Shown here one piece after another: positions 9,782 through 18,892 of a DNA stretch of 64,000 nucleotides. The notes below the pieces were generated by a model. That model was not told where the DNA came from, made no database searches, and saw nothing but the letters and a program-made list of their open reading frames with translations. Numbering within the stretch: the first letter of the stretch is position 1; each line of letters opens with the position of its first letter. The translations under genes were made by a program, and so were the position numbers. The stretch is from NCBI GenBank assembly GCA_902465015.1, contig CABQLK010000007.1:1-64000 (forward strand), read 5' to 3'. This DNA comes from an uncultured Collinsella sp. GTDB taxonomy: Bacteria > Actinomycetota > Coriobacteriia > Coriobacteriales > Coriobacteriaceae.

Positions 9782-10717
9782 ATGGAAAGCCGCAAGCCGT
9801 ATCTCGCCACCCTGCCCGGACTCATCCTGGGCTGTCTTGTTTGCTGTGCACTCTGGGGATCGGCCTTTCCCTGCATCAAGATCGGCTACGCACTCTTTGG
9901 TATCCCGGCGCACGATAGCGCCTCGCAGCTGCTCTTCGCGGGTCTGCGCTTCACCCTTGCCGGCGCCTTGGTTATCGTTGGGATGAGCGCGGCCCAACGC
10001 CGCCCCCTCATTCCGCGCGCTCGCGACATCAAGCCCATCTTTATCTTGTCGCTCTTCCAGACTATCGGGCAGTACTTCTTTTTCTATCTGGGCCTCTCGC
10101 GCGCCAGCGCCATGTCGAGCTCCATCATCGAGGCCAGCGCCAACTTCCTAGCCATCCTCTTTGCCGCCCTGGCGTTTCGCACCGAGAAGCTCAATGCGGC
10201 CAAGGTGCTCGGCTGCGTACTGGGCTTTGCCGGTGTCGCGCTCGTCAACCTTTCGGGCGCGGACGGCACCTTTGGCTTTACGCTCGACGGCGAGGGCTTT
10301 ATCCTGGCCTCCACCGTCGCGGGTGCCTTTTCGACCTGCCTGATCGGCATCTTCTCGCGCAAGCACGACGGTGTTTTGCTTGCCGGGTGGCAGTTCTTGG
10401 TCGGCGGTCTGGTCCTCACCGCCATCGGCTTTTTGATGGGCGGTGCGCTCTCCCCCACGGCGATTGTCCCCGCCATCGCGCTCATCATCTACATGGCGCT
10501 TATCTCCGCGGTCGCCTACTCGCTGTGGTCCCGCCTGCTCGCCGTCAACCCCGTCAGCCGCGTCTCGGTCTTTGGGTTTATGAACCCCGTCTTTGGCGTG
10601 CTGCTGAGCGCGCTGCTGCTCGGCGAGGGCGCTGGCACGAGCCCCGTTACCGTCATCGTTGCCCTGCTGTTGGTCTGCGGCGGCATCATCATCGTCAACA
10701 AACCCAAAAAAGCATAG
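9782..10717 (+). CDS. EamA-family (DMT) transporter
   Basis: A 311-residue membrane protein of the drug/metabolite transporter superfamily with ten predicted helices in two EamA repeats. Repeat 1 starts GLILGCLVCCALWGSAFPCIKIGY and repeat 2 starts near residue 165. Members export amino acids, nucleobases or other metabolites; substrate is not predictable. The ATG at 9782 follows GGAAGGACATC just beyond the purL terminator, so it probably has its own promoter or depends on read-through. Length is normal for the family. Confidence 0.9.
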   Translation: MESRKPYLATLPGLILGCLVCCALWGSAFPCIKIGYALFGIPAHDSASQLLFAGLRFTLAGALVIVGMSAAQRRPLIPRARDIKPIFILSLFQTIGQYFFFYLGLSRASAMSSSIIEASANFLAILFAALAFRTEKLNAAKVLGCVLGFAGVALVNLSGADGTFGFTLDGEGFILASTVAGAFSTCLIGIFSRKHDGVLLAGWQFLVGGLVLTAIGFLMGGALSPTAIVPAIALIIYMALISAVAYSLWSRLLAVNPVSRVSVFGFMNPVFGVLLSALLLGEGAGTSPVTVIVALLLVCGGIIIVNKPKKA

Positions 10718-10784
10718 TGAACTGCCCTTATTTAGCAGAGGGGATTCACATACTTTAGTTTAATGGAGTACATCGGTGAGCTGA

Positions 10785-10817
10785 GGGCCGACACACACGT
10801 AAGCGTGCGCCCCTTTT
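10785..10817 (+). terminator. Probable terminator after the EamA gene
   Basis: GGGC pairs with GCCC and an inner CACACG pairs imperfectly with CGTGCG around a TAA-containing loop. CCCTTTTTTC follows, and the T-run ends next to the stop of the convergent GGDEF gene. Confidence 0.6.
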
Positions 10818-10819
10818 TT

Positions 10820-11962
10820 CTAGCGTATCTGGATGCCGGCTTTCTTTTTCTCGGCCTTGACGCGGTAGAGCTCCGCATCGGCGGCGCGAAGTAAGTCTTG
10901 CCAAGTATCAACACTATCGCCGACCCGCGCGTAACCGATGGACATCCGCAATGCATACGGCACCTCGGTACGAGCGAGCTCGTCGTCAATCGCCGAACAC
11001 AGGTCTATGATGTCCCGCTCCGCCGCTGCCTTTTGGAGCACCACGAACTCATCGCCACCATAACGTGCGATAAAGCCACCAGACGCCGAACAGACCTCTT
11101 TGAGCGTAGCAGATATGACCTGAAGGGCGTGGTCGCCCTCCACATGTCCATAGCGATCGTTAATCTGCTTAAAGCCGTCAGCGTCCATCATAAGCAGATA
11201 TACATCTTCGGCCTGATCCACATTTGAAAAGAGCGACAGCATATAGGTCTCAAAACGGTTACGGTTGTTGAGTCCAGTCAACGGGTCAGTCGAGATTAGT
11301 TGCTCCTGATAGACGATATAGAGCAGCAGGATGCTCAGCGTTATACCGACGCAAAGGCCCGGTACCGAAAACAAAACCTGGAAGGTACCGCCCACCAGAG
11401 CGGGAACCGCAAAAAAGGCTAGGGTGCGATAAATGGCCTTCTTTTGCAGGCTTTCGACTTTTCGAGCCTGAATAAAGGCATGCGAGGACGTATATATGAC
11501 GTAGCAGTAGCTCACGATGGGCTGGATCATATAAGCAAAGCCGCGACGATATACGCCCTGCGCATCGATATAGAACATAGCGTGCGTCCAGTAGCTGGTA
11601 AATGCCAGCACGACCACCAATGCCGTTGGCAACGTTAAAAGTACCACCCTGTAGGGCGTGGTCAGGAGCCGTGAGCCCTGCATCGTCTCGGAATAGAAAA
11701 ACCAAATGAGGCACGCGATGGCGAACAGCGAAAACGAGACCGCGTTGGAAATCCAGTTGGCCGTGATGCCTACAGGAGTGCTTACGCCGTCCGAGAGCGT
11801 CCAGATCATATCGAAGAAAATGTAAGCAGCAGACGTGTAGCCCAGCATGCTAAACAAAAGCTGCTGGGTGCTCGAGAACAGGGAGCGACGGCTTCGTACG
11901 GCAAGCCCGATAAGAATAATCATGCACAGCAGGAATATCTCGATCTTGAGTGCCTTAATCAC
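10820..11962 (-). CDS. Membrane-bound diguanylate cyclase (GGDEF domain)
   Basis: Expected to make cyclic di-GMP from GTP at the membrane. The GTG start at 11962 follows GGGAGGGCG; the longer upstream frame to 12190 has no support. Residues 1 to about 205 contain six or more hydrophobic helices that may sense a membrane-soluble signal. The GGDEF domain follows, beginning STDPLTGLNNRNRFE, with an intact YGGDEFVVL active-site loop and the distal ADAELYRVKAEKKK end. There is no RxxD inhibitory site five residues before GGDEF, so product feedback through that site is unlikely. No EAL or PilZ gene is near. Confidence 0.93.
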   Translation of the reverse strand: MIKALKIEIFLLCMIILIGLAVRSRRSLFSSTQQLLFSMLGYTSAAYIFFDMIWTLSDGVSTPVGITANWISNAVSFSLFAIACLIWFFYSETMQGSRLLTTPYRVVLLTLPTALVVVLAFTSYWTHAMFYIDAQGVYRRGFAYMIQPIVSYCYVIYTSSHAFIQARKVESLQKKAIYRTLAFFAVPALVGGTFQVLFSVPGLCVGITLSILLLYIVYQEQLISTDPLTGLNNRNRFETYMLSLFSNVDQAEDVYLLMMDADGFKQINDRYGHVEGDHALQVISATLKEVCSASGGFIARYGGDEFVVLQKAAAERDIIDLCSAIDDELARTEVPYALRMSIGYARVGDSVDTWQDLLRAADAELYRVKAEKKKAGIQIR

Positions 11963-12063
11963 TAGACGCCCTCCCTTCAATATCCAAGTGGCCAGAATCG
12001 CCCGAGTCGCGCCCAGGCGCCAAACACCCCTTTCTCCGCAGGGGTAAAGGGAATCATAGCAGA

Positions 12064-12103
12064 GCGCCCGAACGTCACTGCAGAACAGCCACCGTTCGGG
12101 CGC
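12064..12103 (-). terminator. Hairpin downstream of kdgT (possible terminator)
   Basis: Perfect 11-bp arms GCGCCCGAACG (12064-12074) and CGTTCGGGCGC (12093-12103) lie 50 bp past the permease stop. No clear T-run follows, so termination is only probable. Confidence 0.5.
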
Positions 12104-12152
12104 CCATACGGCGCGAATTGCACACGCCGGCTTGATTGACTCGCGTCGACGA

Positions 12153-13175
12153 TTACTCGCCGTCGATGTCGGTCGCGACGGCCTCCTCAATAGCCTCGAC
12201 GCCTTCGACCGACAGATCCTCTTTGCCGTGGCAGAACTTCTTATCGACCCAGCCAGTCAGAATCGGGGCCATGATTGCCGTGATGATGACGGCAGTGGCG
12301 ATCTGCGCATACGCGGTGGGCGCAAGCTCGGCATAGCGCGGAGCGACCTCGGCGAGGGCGACCGGCGTGGTCATGGCCGTGCCGGCAATGGTGGAGCAGG
12401 CAACGGCCGCCTTGCCGTTGCCGCCACACAGGCGCTCGAAGGCAAAGGTAATGGGACCGACGATAAAGAGCGTGATGAGGCCCAGCAGGATGCCGGAAAT
12501 ACCGCCGGTGATAAAGCTCGACAGGCTCATGGACGCGCCAAGCTGAAATCCGATGACGGCAATCGCAGGGTTGGCACCGGGAACTAGCAGGTTCTTAATA
12601 AACGGGAACAGGTTGCCCAGAACCATGCCGATAACGAGCGGCAAAATGGAGCCGATGATAGTACCGACAGGAATGTTGGCAAGACCCGAAACACCAAGGA
12701 TGATCATCGTGACGGCGGGGCCGGCCGTAAAGAACAGGATACCGACGGCGCCCTGCTCGGACTCATCGCCGAACTCGCCCATGATGCCCGTATAGAGCGC
12801 CATGTTGCAAAACGTGATGCCGCCGATGATAGACACGGAGCTCAAACCCAGGAAGTTGTCGTTAAAGAAATATGCCACGCCCAGGCCGAGAGCCGCTGCG
12901 ACGACCAGCTTGGGGATCAGCACGACGATACCGGTCTTGATGGCGCCCGGCGTGGACTTAAAGCTGATGCCGGCGCCCACAAACAGCAGGATCGCGGCGA
13001 CGATGGTATTGGACCCACCGCGGCAGGCAGCCGTAAAGAAGCCGCCGATCTCAAAAACCTGCGGGCAGAAGGTGTTGAGCAAAAGACCGACGATCATGGG
13101 ATAGATCATGATGTCGCCCGGGATGCGCGGGACCTTGAATTTCTTTTGCTCGTTGGCGGTTGCTTCCTGTGCCAT
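12153..13175 (-). CDS. kdgT: 2-keto-3-deoxygluconate permease family transporter
   Basis: A 340-residue permease of the KdgT family, known in enterobacteria for proton-coupled uptake of 2-keto-3-deoxygluconate from pectin breakdown. Seen are KVPRIPGDIMIYPMIVGLLLNTFCP at the N-terminus, ten or so hydrophobic helices, the GGITFCNMALYTGIMGEFGDESEQGA segment and a short acidic tail. The ATG at 13175 follows a GGGGG motif. No kdgK, kdgA or uronate genes are near, so the substrate could be a related keto-acid sugar. The gene stands alone between a GGDEF gene and azlD on the same strand. Confidence 0.85.
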   Translation of the reverse strand: MAQEATANEQKKFKVPRIPGDIMIYPMIVGLLLNTFCPQVFEIGGFFTAACRGGSNTIVAAILLFVGAGISFKSTPGAIKTGIVVLIPKLVVAAALGLGVAYFFNDNFLGLSSVSIIGGITFCNMALYTGIMGEFGDESEQGAVGILFFTAGPAVTMIILGVSGLANIPVGTIIGSILPLVIGMVLGNLFPFIKNLLVPGANPAIAVIGFQLGASMSLSSFITGGISGILLGLITLFIVGPITFAFERLCGGNGKAAVACSTIAGTAMTTPVALAEVAPRYAELAPTAYAQIATAVIITAIMAPILTGWVDKKFCHGKEDLSVEGVEAIEEAVATDIDGE

Positions 13176-13325
13176 GAAACCCCCATTTCCGCTGACGGGG
13201 TACAAAAGCCCACGTCACGCTTTGCTACAGTAAAGTTTGACCATGGTACCAGAAGAAATAGACCAGCTCGGTGAAAAATTCTACAAGTTGGGATGGAACG
13301 AGATTCGGCGCCCGCGACGCCAGCC

Positions 13326-13649
13326 CTATATAAGGCTCAAGACAATATAGAGTACGATGCCCGAGACGCAGCACCACAGCATCGATTTTGTCTTGACCGC
13401 CACGGCCACGACGCCGGCGGCCGCAATCCAGGGAACCAAGGCAGGCCAGAGTCCCGCGTCGAACGCGCCGGGGCTCACCAAGTCGTTGGCGACCAGCGCG
13501 GCAAAGGCAGCGGGCGGGATATAGCCCAGGGCCTCGGTAATGCGGGGCGACAGGGTCCGCCCGCGCAAGGCGAACGCCGGGGCAATGCGGAAAAATGCGA
13601 TGGCCGCCCACGACGACAGCCACAGGACCAAAAACTCATTAACGGGCAT
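13326..13649 (-). CDS. azlD: AzlD-family branched-chain amino acid transport protein
   Basis: A 107-residue protein with four hydrophobic helices, matching AzlD in length and in the RITEALGYIPPAAFAALVANDL segment. It partners with AzlC to form a two-protein exporter for branched-chain amino acids or their analogues. The ATG at 13649 lies about 9 bases from AAGGAAGGG and overlaps the end of azlC by 11 bp, so translation is probably coupled. Upstream methionines in the frame sit too close to, or before, that Shine-Dalgarno. Confidence 0.88.
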   Translation of the reverse strand: MPVNEFLVLWLSSWAAIAFFRIAPAFALRGRTLSPRITEALGYIPPAAFAALVANDLVSPGAFDAGLWPALVPWIAAAGVVAVAVKTKSMLWCCVSGIVLYIVLSLI

Positions 13650-14331
13650 CGCGAGCATCCCTTCCTTCGGCGAGAGCATCGCACACAAGCGCCGCGGCAA
13701 CGCCGACGAGCACGCTTGCAGGCACGGCGATATTCGTCCACCCCAAGAACTTGCATATGGCGACGGACACTGCGGCCAAACCGGCAGCTACGACATTGCC
13801 GCGCGACAGTCGCTGCGAAAAGAGCAGGTAGATAAAAAGCGATGTGCAGACAAAGCCCGCAATAGCGGTGGGAACATCGACAACAGTGCCGACAACGGCG
13901 CCCATCGTGCACGAAACGCCCCATGTCGCGATGAGGATCGCGTTGAGCACAAAAGACTCGAGCGGACCCCAATCCTCCCCTTCAACCAACTTGGCAAGCG
14001 AGATGCCATATGCCTCCTCGGTAAGTGTCGCGGCAACAGCCAGCGTCTGACGCTTCGAGGCACCCGTCAGATGCGGCGCGATCGATGCCGAGTAAAGCGC
14101 AAAACGCGAGGAGATGGCGGCAACGCTCGCGATAATCGAAGGCGCCGGTACGCCCGCCAGCCAAAGATTGCAGATCATAAACTGACCGCTGCCCGTCACA
14201 AACGTGCTGCTCAGGGCAAAGACCATCCAGGGCTCCATTCCCGTCTGCCCCATGATCATTCCGCACGGCGCGCCTATTGCAACATAGGTAAGCATCACTG
14301 GCCAGACGGTTCTAACGATTTTGAGCACCAT
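13639..14331 (-). CDS. azlC: AzlC-family branched-chain amino acid exporter permease
   Basis: A 230-residue membrane protein of the AzlC/YgaZ family, the large subunit of the AzlCD exporter. It shows about seven helices, with the family-typical GMIMGQTGMEPWMVFALSST and TEEAYGISLAK segments and SSRFALYSASIAPHL. The ATG at 14331 gives the usual length; 23 residues of upstream frame are not hydrophobic or conserved. azlD follows with an 11-bp overlap. The HD-domain gene starts divergently 126 bp away. Confidence 0.88.
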   Translation of the reverse strand: MVLKIVRTVWPVMLTYVAIGAPCGMIMGQTGMEPWMVFALSSTFVTGSGQFMICNLWLAGVPAPSIIASVAAISSRFALYSASIAPHLTGASKRQTLAVAATLTEEAYGISLAKLVEGEDWGPLESFVLNAILIATWGVSCTMGAVVGTVVDVPTAIAGFVCTSLFIYLLFSQRLSRGNVVAAGLAAVSVAICKFLGWTNIAVPASVLVGVAAALVCDALAEGRDARDAR

Positions 14332-14457
14332 ACGCTTCTCATCCTGACAAGGTCTCCGAACCGCATGTAGCGACACGGCAGAATCATCATCCGACAGCAA
14401 CCGAGTTCACCTACAATTGCCACCGGATCGAAAGACACAACTTTTTAGGAAGTCATT

Positions 14458-15270
14458 ATGACAGCTATCGATCGAGACCGGGCGCGCGCGGCCTTCAAAA
14501 GCTACACCGATGCCTACGACGCCACCAACCCACGCATCGCGCTCAAAATCGAGCATACGTACCACGTGGCCGAGGCGTGCGATGCCGTAGCGCGCGAGCA
14601 GGGCTGGTCGTCAGAAGATATTGACCTGGCATGGCTTTGCGGCCTGCTACACGATATGGGCCGCTTTGAGCAGCTACGACGCTGGGACACCTTTAAGGAC
14701 GCCGAGAGCATGAGCCATGCGGCGCTGGGCATCGAGGTCCTCTTTGGCGAGAATCCCGCCGATGCACCCGCCGTAACGAGCATCCGCGACTTTATCGATG
14801 ACCCGGCAGAAGATGAGCTCATCCGAGCGAGCATTGCCTATCACAGCGATTTCCGTCTACCCGCGCAGCTCGACGTGCGCACGCGAAGCTTCTGCGATAT
14901 CGTGCGCGATGGTGACAAGATCGACATTATGCGCACCATCGCCGACAGCACCGTCGACACCATCCTCAAGGTGGACGAGAAGACGTTTCTCGGCAGCCGT
15001 TTCTCGTCGCCGGCACTTGCCGCCTTTGACGAGCACCGCTGCGTCGCACGCGATGAACGCAACGAGCCCGCAGACTACCTGGTGGGACTCATCTGCTTTA
15101 TGTTTGAGCTCGTCTATCCGGCAAGCCGCGCGCTGGCGCGCGAACAGGGCGATATCCACCGCCTGCTCGACGCGCCCTTTGGCATTACGCGGCCCTTTAC
15201 CGACCCCGCCACGCAGGCAACCTGGAGCCGCCTAAAGGACGAGATGCGCGACTGGCTGGCGCGCGCCTAG
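14458..15270 (+). CDS. HD-domain phosphohydrolase
   Basis: A 270-residue metal-dependent phosphohydrolase of the HD superfamily. The metal ligands are visible as an early His (IEHTYHVAE, near residue 38), the HD pair in LLHDMGRFEQL (near residue 66), a later His in the SIAYHSDF segment and Asp in DGDKIDIMR. Substrates in this family are nucleotides or phosphorylated small molecules and cannot be told from sequence. AGGAAGTCATT precedes the ATG. Its stop overlaps the stop of the convergent etfA by four bases, so neither gene has room for its own terminator here. Confidence 0.88.
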   Translation: MTAIDRDRARAAFKSYTDAYDATNPRIALKIEHTYHVAEACDAVAREQGWSSEDIDLAWLCGLLHDMGRFEQLRRWDTFKDAESMSHAALGIEVLFGENPADAPAVTSIRDFIDDPAEDELIRASIAYHSDFRLPAQLDVRTRSFCDIVRDGDKIDIMRTIADSTVDTILKVDEKTFLGSRFSSPALAAFDEHRCVARDERNEPADYLVGLICFMFELVYPASRALAREQGDIHRLLDAPFGITRPFTDPATQATWSRLKDEMRDWLARA

Positions 15271-16472
15271 CGCTCAAGCTGGGCCAGCAGCTCCTCGACG
15301 ACCTCGACGGCGTCCCCAACAACCTTGTACTGGGCAGCGCCGAAAATGGGGGCATCCGGGTCCTCGTTGATGGCGATAATGCACTCCGCCCCACCGATGC
15401 CGGCAAGATGCTGGATGGCGCCCGAAACACCGATACTCACGAGAAGCTTGGGCGAAACCGATACGCCGGTCTGGCCAATCTGATGGCGATACTCCAACCA
15501 GCCGGCCTCCACGACAGGTCGCGTGCAACCAAGCTCGGCTCCCAGAGCCTCGGCGAGCCTTCGCATCAGCGGCAGGTTTTTCTTGGAACCAATGCCGCGA
15601 CCCACCACGACCAGGCGCTCGGCATCGGCAATCGAAGCCTGCTGCCCCCACTCCTCGGCGGGAATCGAGATCTCGACACGGGCCTTAGCATCATCCGCAA
15701 GCGATATCTGGGTGATCGTGCCAGAGCGGTCGTAGTCAAAGTCGGGCGCCTCAAAGATGCCGGGACGAACCGTTGCCATCTGGGGACGATGATTGGGGCA
15801 GACGATGGTGGCCATTAGGTTGCCGCCAAACGCCGGACGCGTCTGTTGCAGCAGTCCCGTCTCCGTATCCATCGAAAGTACGGTGCAGTCAGCCGTAAGG
15901 CCCGTCTGCAAACGCACAGCAACGCCGGGTGCCAGTTCGCGGCCAAAAGCGGTCGCACCGTATAGGATGGCCTCGGGTTTGCGTTCGGCTACCAAATCGC
16001 AGATCAAGCGGGCGTAGACCTCCGCATCGTTTTGGCGCAGGCGCTCGTCGCGACAGGCCAGGACTTCGTCGGCGCCCGCGCAAACCAGATGCTCCAGGTC
16101 GCCGAGAGAACCCTCGGGGCCCATGCCGGCCAGTGCCACCAGACGGCAGCCGCGAGCATCGGCAAGCTCGCGGCCCTTGCCCATAAGCTCATAGGCAACG
16201 GAAGTCACCGTATCGTGCTCGTCGGTCTGCACGAATACCCAAATGTCTCGGTACGCATCGAGGTCAACCGCACCAGCGGCCTCATCACGCTCGATCGAGA
16301 TAGCGTTGACAGGGCAGGCGTCGACGCACCCACCGCATAGGATGCAGCCGTCGGTTACGCGGGCGCATCGGCTGGATCGCTCGCCTTCCACTACGATGCC
16401 GCCCGAGGCACAGGCGCGAACGCAGCGACCGCAGCCGATACAGGCTTCGCTATCGATAATCAGTCCGCTCAT
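15267..16472 (-). CDS. etfA: Electron transfer flavoprotein alpha subunit with N-terminal 2x[4Fe-4S] ferredoxin domain
   Basis: A 401-residue fusion. Residues 1-60 are a bacterial ferredoxin with two CxxCxxCxxxC sets (C11, C14, C17, C21 and C43, C46, C49, C53). Residues 70-400 are EtfA, ending in the FAD-binding domain with a GSKKNLPLMRRLAEALGAE segment, GQTGVSVSPKLLVSIGVSGA and IAINEDPDAPIF. The extra clusters let the Etf pass electrons to or from ferredoxin. LctC of the Acetobacterium woodii lactate dehydrogenase complex has the same N-terminal fusion. It is the last gene of a three-gene operon and starts directly after etfB. Confidence 0.94.
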   Translation of the reverse strand: MSGLIIDSEACIGCGRCVRACASGGIVVEGERSSRCARVTDGCILCGGCVDACPVNAISIERDEAAGAVDLDAYRDIWVFVQTDEHDTVTSVAYELMGKGRELADARGCRLVALAGMGPEGSLGDLEHLVCAGADEVLACRDERLRQNDAEVYARLICDLVAERKPEAILYGATAFGRELAPGVAVRLQTGLTADCTVLSMDTETGLLQQTRPAFGGNLMATIVCPNHRPQMATVRPGIFEAPDFDYDRSGTITQISLADDAKARVEISIPAEEWGQQASIADAERLVVVGRGIGSKKNLPLMRRLAEALGAELGCTRPVVEAGWLEYRHQIGQTGVSVSPKLLVSIGVSGAIQHLAGIGGAECIIAINEDPDAPIFGAAQYKVVGDAVEVVEELLAQLER

Positions 16473-17288
16473 CTATGCCATCCCCTCGATAATCTTGGCA
16501 AGTTCTACCGCCTGCTCGGACGCCGTCCCCTCAACGGCCTCGCACGTTTGGTCACGGTCGGGCACAAACGAGCGCACGACCTGTGTCGGCGACCCGGCAA
16601 GACCGCAACGCGCGGGGTCGGCGTTCACGTCGGCGGCACTGACCACGCGCACGTCCGCCTCCTCCGCCGCGCGAATACCGGCAATACTCGGCATACGCAA
16701 CTGGCCAATCTCCTTGGCAGTCGTCATCGCGCACGGCATCTCAAGACACACCGTCTCCTCGCCGGCATCGCATCCGTGAACGAGCGCCAGCGAGCCACAC
16801 GTCGTAAAGCCCGCGCTTTGCACGCAGCTCACGTCGGTCACGCAGGGAATCTCAAAGGCACCGGCAAGCTCGGGACCAATCTGGGCCGTATCGCCATCCA
16901 CCGCCATCTTGCCGCAGATGAGCAGATCGAAGTCCTCGTCGAGCGCCTCGATGCCGCATTTGAGAGCATAGGTGGTCGCCAGGGTATCGGCACCCGCAAA
17001 GGCGCGATCGGTCAGCAACAGCGCGTCGTCGGCACCTCGAGCGATGCAGTCGCGCAGCAGCAACTCGGTCGCGGGGATGCCCATCGACACCACCGTTACG
17101 CGCACGTCCATGCCAAAGCCGATAAAGTCGTCTTTCAGCGCCAGCGCGCATTCCAAAGCGCTCGCATCAAAGGGATTAATGACCGCTTGCTTGCCATCGC
17201 GCACGATGGTATTGGTCTTGGGGTCCATCTTGACCTCGGTGCTGCCCGGCACGGCCTTGACGCACACCACCATATGGAAATCGCTCAT
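16473..17288 (-). CDS. etfB: Electron transfer flavoprotein beta subunit
   Basis: A 271-residue EtfB that pairs with the downstream EtfA. The family signatures are CVKAVPGSTEVKMDP, NPFDASALECALALKD and the CGKMAVDGDTAQIGPELA segment. The ATG at 17288 is nine bases from GGGGG; an alternative GTG at 17294 would overlap the dehydrogenase stop as GTGA. Tight packing with the flavin dehydrogenase upstream and ferredoxin-EtfA downstream indicates one complex. Whether EtfB carries a bifurcating FAD rather than AMP cannot be settled by eye. Confidence 0.94.
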   Translation of the reverse strand: MSDFHMVVCVKAVPGSTEVKMDPKTNTIVRDGKQAVINPFDASALECALALKDDFIGFGMDVRVTVVSMGIPATELLLRDCIARGADDALLLTDRAFAGADTLATTYALKCGIEALDEDFDLLICGKMAVDGDTAQIGPELAGAFEIPCVTDVSCVQSAGFTTCGSLALVHGCDAGEETVCLEMPCAMTTAKEIGQLRMPSIAGIRAAEEADVRVVSAADVNADPARCGLAGSPTQVVRSFVPDRDQTCEAVEGTASEQAVELAKIIEGMA

Positions 17289-17290
17289 CT

Positions 17291-18892
17291 TCACGCGCCC
17301 CCTTTCTGGACGAGCTCATCCAAGAGCTTCTCCGAAAACAGGTTGCCGCGACCCAGCTGCCCGTCGGGATCGAGCTGGAGCTTGAGCCGCGCCGACTCGA
17401 CCATGGCCTCGTGACCGTACATCGTCTCTAAGAAGCCCGCCTTGATCTTGCCGACGCCGTGCTCGGCAGAAACGGCACCGCCCATGGCCGTGACCTCGGA
17501 AGCCCACTGGGCAAAGAGTTCTCCACCGCGACGGTAGTCTTGCGCATCGCGCGGCAAAATGTTCACATGCAGATGGTTGTTACCGATGTGCCCCCAGGCG
17601 GCAGATTCAAGCCCACTTTCGGCCAGCGTGCGCCGATAAAGGGCGATGACATCGCCCAAGCGTGCGTTGGGCACCGACATGTCAGAGCCCAGTTTGGTGA
17701 TGGTGGGATCCGTGCGGCGACGCTCGTCGATGAGCATGTTGACGCTCTCGGGGACCGCATGGCGGAAGAACCGCTGGCACTCGCGATCGACCTCGGTGCG
17801 CGCGACCCATGTCGCATCGTCACTGCCGCCCGCAAGCTCCAGTACCCACCCCAAGTGATACAGCTCCTCAGTCGCCTGAACTTCGTCGTCGCAGTCGAGC
17901 TCCACGTAAACACAGACCTTGGCCTCTTTGTCGAGCGCCGGCAGCGAGGCAAACGCCGTCGACTGCTCGCGCTGGCGACGCAGGATATCCAGAGCACCAG
18001 CATCGAAATACTCAATAGCGGCGGCATGGGACAGCACGGGACGCACGGAATCGGTAAAGGACACGGCCTTGTCTTCGCTATCGAAAAAGCAGCTCACACC
18101 CCAAACGACCGCAGGTGCCGCTTGCAGGGCAATCTCGAGCTCAGTGATAACGCCGAGCGTGCCACAAGCGCCGATAAAGAGGTCGATGGCGTCCATATCG
18201 TCCGCAACAAAATAACCCGAGGCATTTTTGGTCTTGGGCATGGTGTAGCCAGGAAGATCGAGCTCGAGTGTGTGGCCCTCTGCCGTCACGAGCGACAGGT
18301 GACGGTCCTGGGCAAAAACCTCGCCGCGCTGAAGCTCAAGCAAATCGCCATCAGCCAGCGCGACGTGGAGTCCCGTGATATGCGGGCGCATGGGGCCGTA
18401 AGCGTAGCTGCGGGCGCCGGAGGCGTTGCATGCCGCCATGCCGCCCAGACAGGCAGATGCCTCGGTGGGATCGGTGGGAAAGAACTGCTCGGGGGCATCT
18501 TGAAACTCATCGTAGGCCTTAAGCGATGCCTGCTCCCAGCCAGCGGCCGGCAGTACCTTCTTGCCCAGCTGCTTGCGCAGCTCCGAGAGCACAACGCCCG
18601 GCTCCACGCGCAGCAGAAATTGGCCTTGTTCATCGCGGCGAAGGCCCAAGTAGCGATTCATACGGGAAGTATTGAGGATATGCCCGCCGTGGGGCACGGC
18701 ACCGGCGGCAAGGCCGGTTCGGGCGCCCTGAACCGTTACCGGGACACGCTCGGCATGGAGCTTTTCCAAAATGGCACGGACCTCGTCTTCCGTTGTCGGA
18801 AACGAGATGCTCGAGGCCTCGCCCGATGCGCGAGACTCATCGCGACCATACTCTTCGAACTCGTCGGTGAAGGGTTTGATGGTTGCAGACAC
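17291..18892 (-). CDS. FAD-linked 2-hydroxyacid dehydrogenase (GlcD/LctD-like)
   Basis: A 533-residue flavoenzyme of the glycolate oxidase/D-lactate dehydrogenase family. An FAD-binding type 4 domain with VTVQGARTGLAAGAVP (variant of the PCMH flavin-loop) lies near residues 52-67. The C-terminal FAD-oxidase domain carries WGHIGNNHLHVNI and SAEHGVGKIK, the metal and substrate histidines of the family. The GTG start at 18892 follows AAAGGGGGAG. It leads an operon with etfB and ferredoxin-etfA, so electrons probably go to Etf rather than oxygen or quinone. Lactate is the likeliest substrate by analogy with lctBCD; glycolate or 2-hydroxyglutarate remain possible. Confidence 0.9.
   Translation of the reverse strand: MSATIKPFTDEFEEYGRDESRASGEASSISFPTTEDEVRAILEKLHAERVPVTVQGARTGLAAGAVPHGGHILNTSRMNRYLGLRRDEQGQFLLRVEPGVVLSELRKQLGKKVLPAAGWEQASLKAYDEFQDAPEQFFPTDPTEASACLGGMAACNASGARSYAYGPMRPHITGLHVALADGDLLELQRGEVFAQDRHLSLVTAEGHTLELDLPGYTMPKTKNASGYFVADDMDAIDLFIGACGTLGVITELEIALQAAPAVVWGVSCFFDSEDKAVSFTDSVRPVLSHAAAIEYFDAGALDILRRQREQSTAFASLPALDKEAKVCVYVELDCDDEVQATEELYHLGWVLELAGGSDDATWVARTEVDRECQRFFRHAVPESVNMLIDERRRTDPTITKLGSDMSVPNARLGDVIALYRRTLAESGLESAAWGHIGNNHLHVNILPRDAQDYRRGGELFAQWASEVTAMGGAVSAEHGVGKIKAGFLETMYGHEAMVESARLKLQLDPDGQLGRGNLFSEKLLDELVQKGGA

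Noticed and set aside
5918..9997. A 1359-residue open frame on the minus strand across purL
   Set aside because: It mirrors the GC-rich codon pattern of purL and has no family motifs or ribosome-binding site; purL on the plus strand is certain.
10761..10890. A short plus-strand frame starting ATGGAGTACATC after the EamA gene
   Set aside because: It runs through a probable terminator and into the antisense of the GGDEF gene; no ribosome-binding site.
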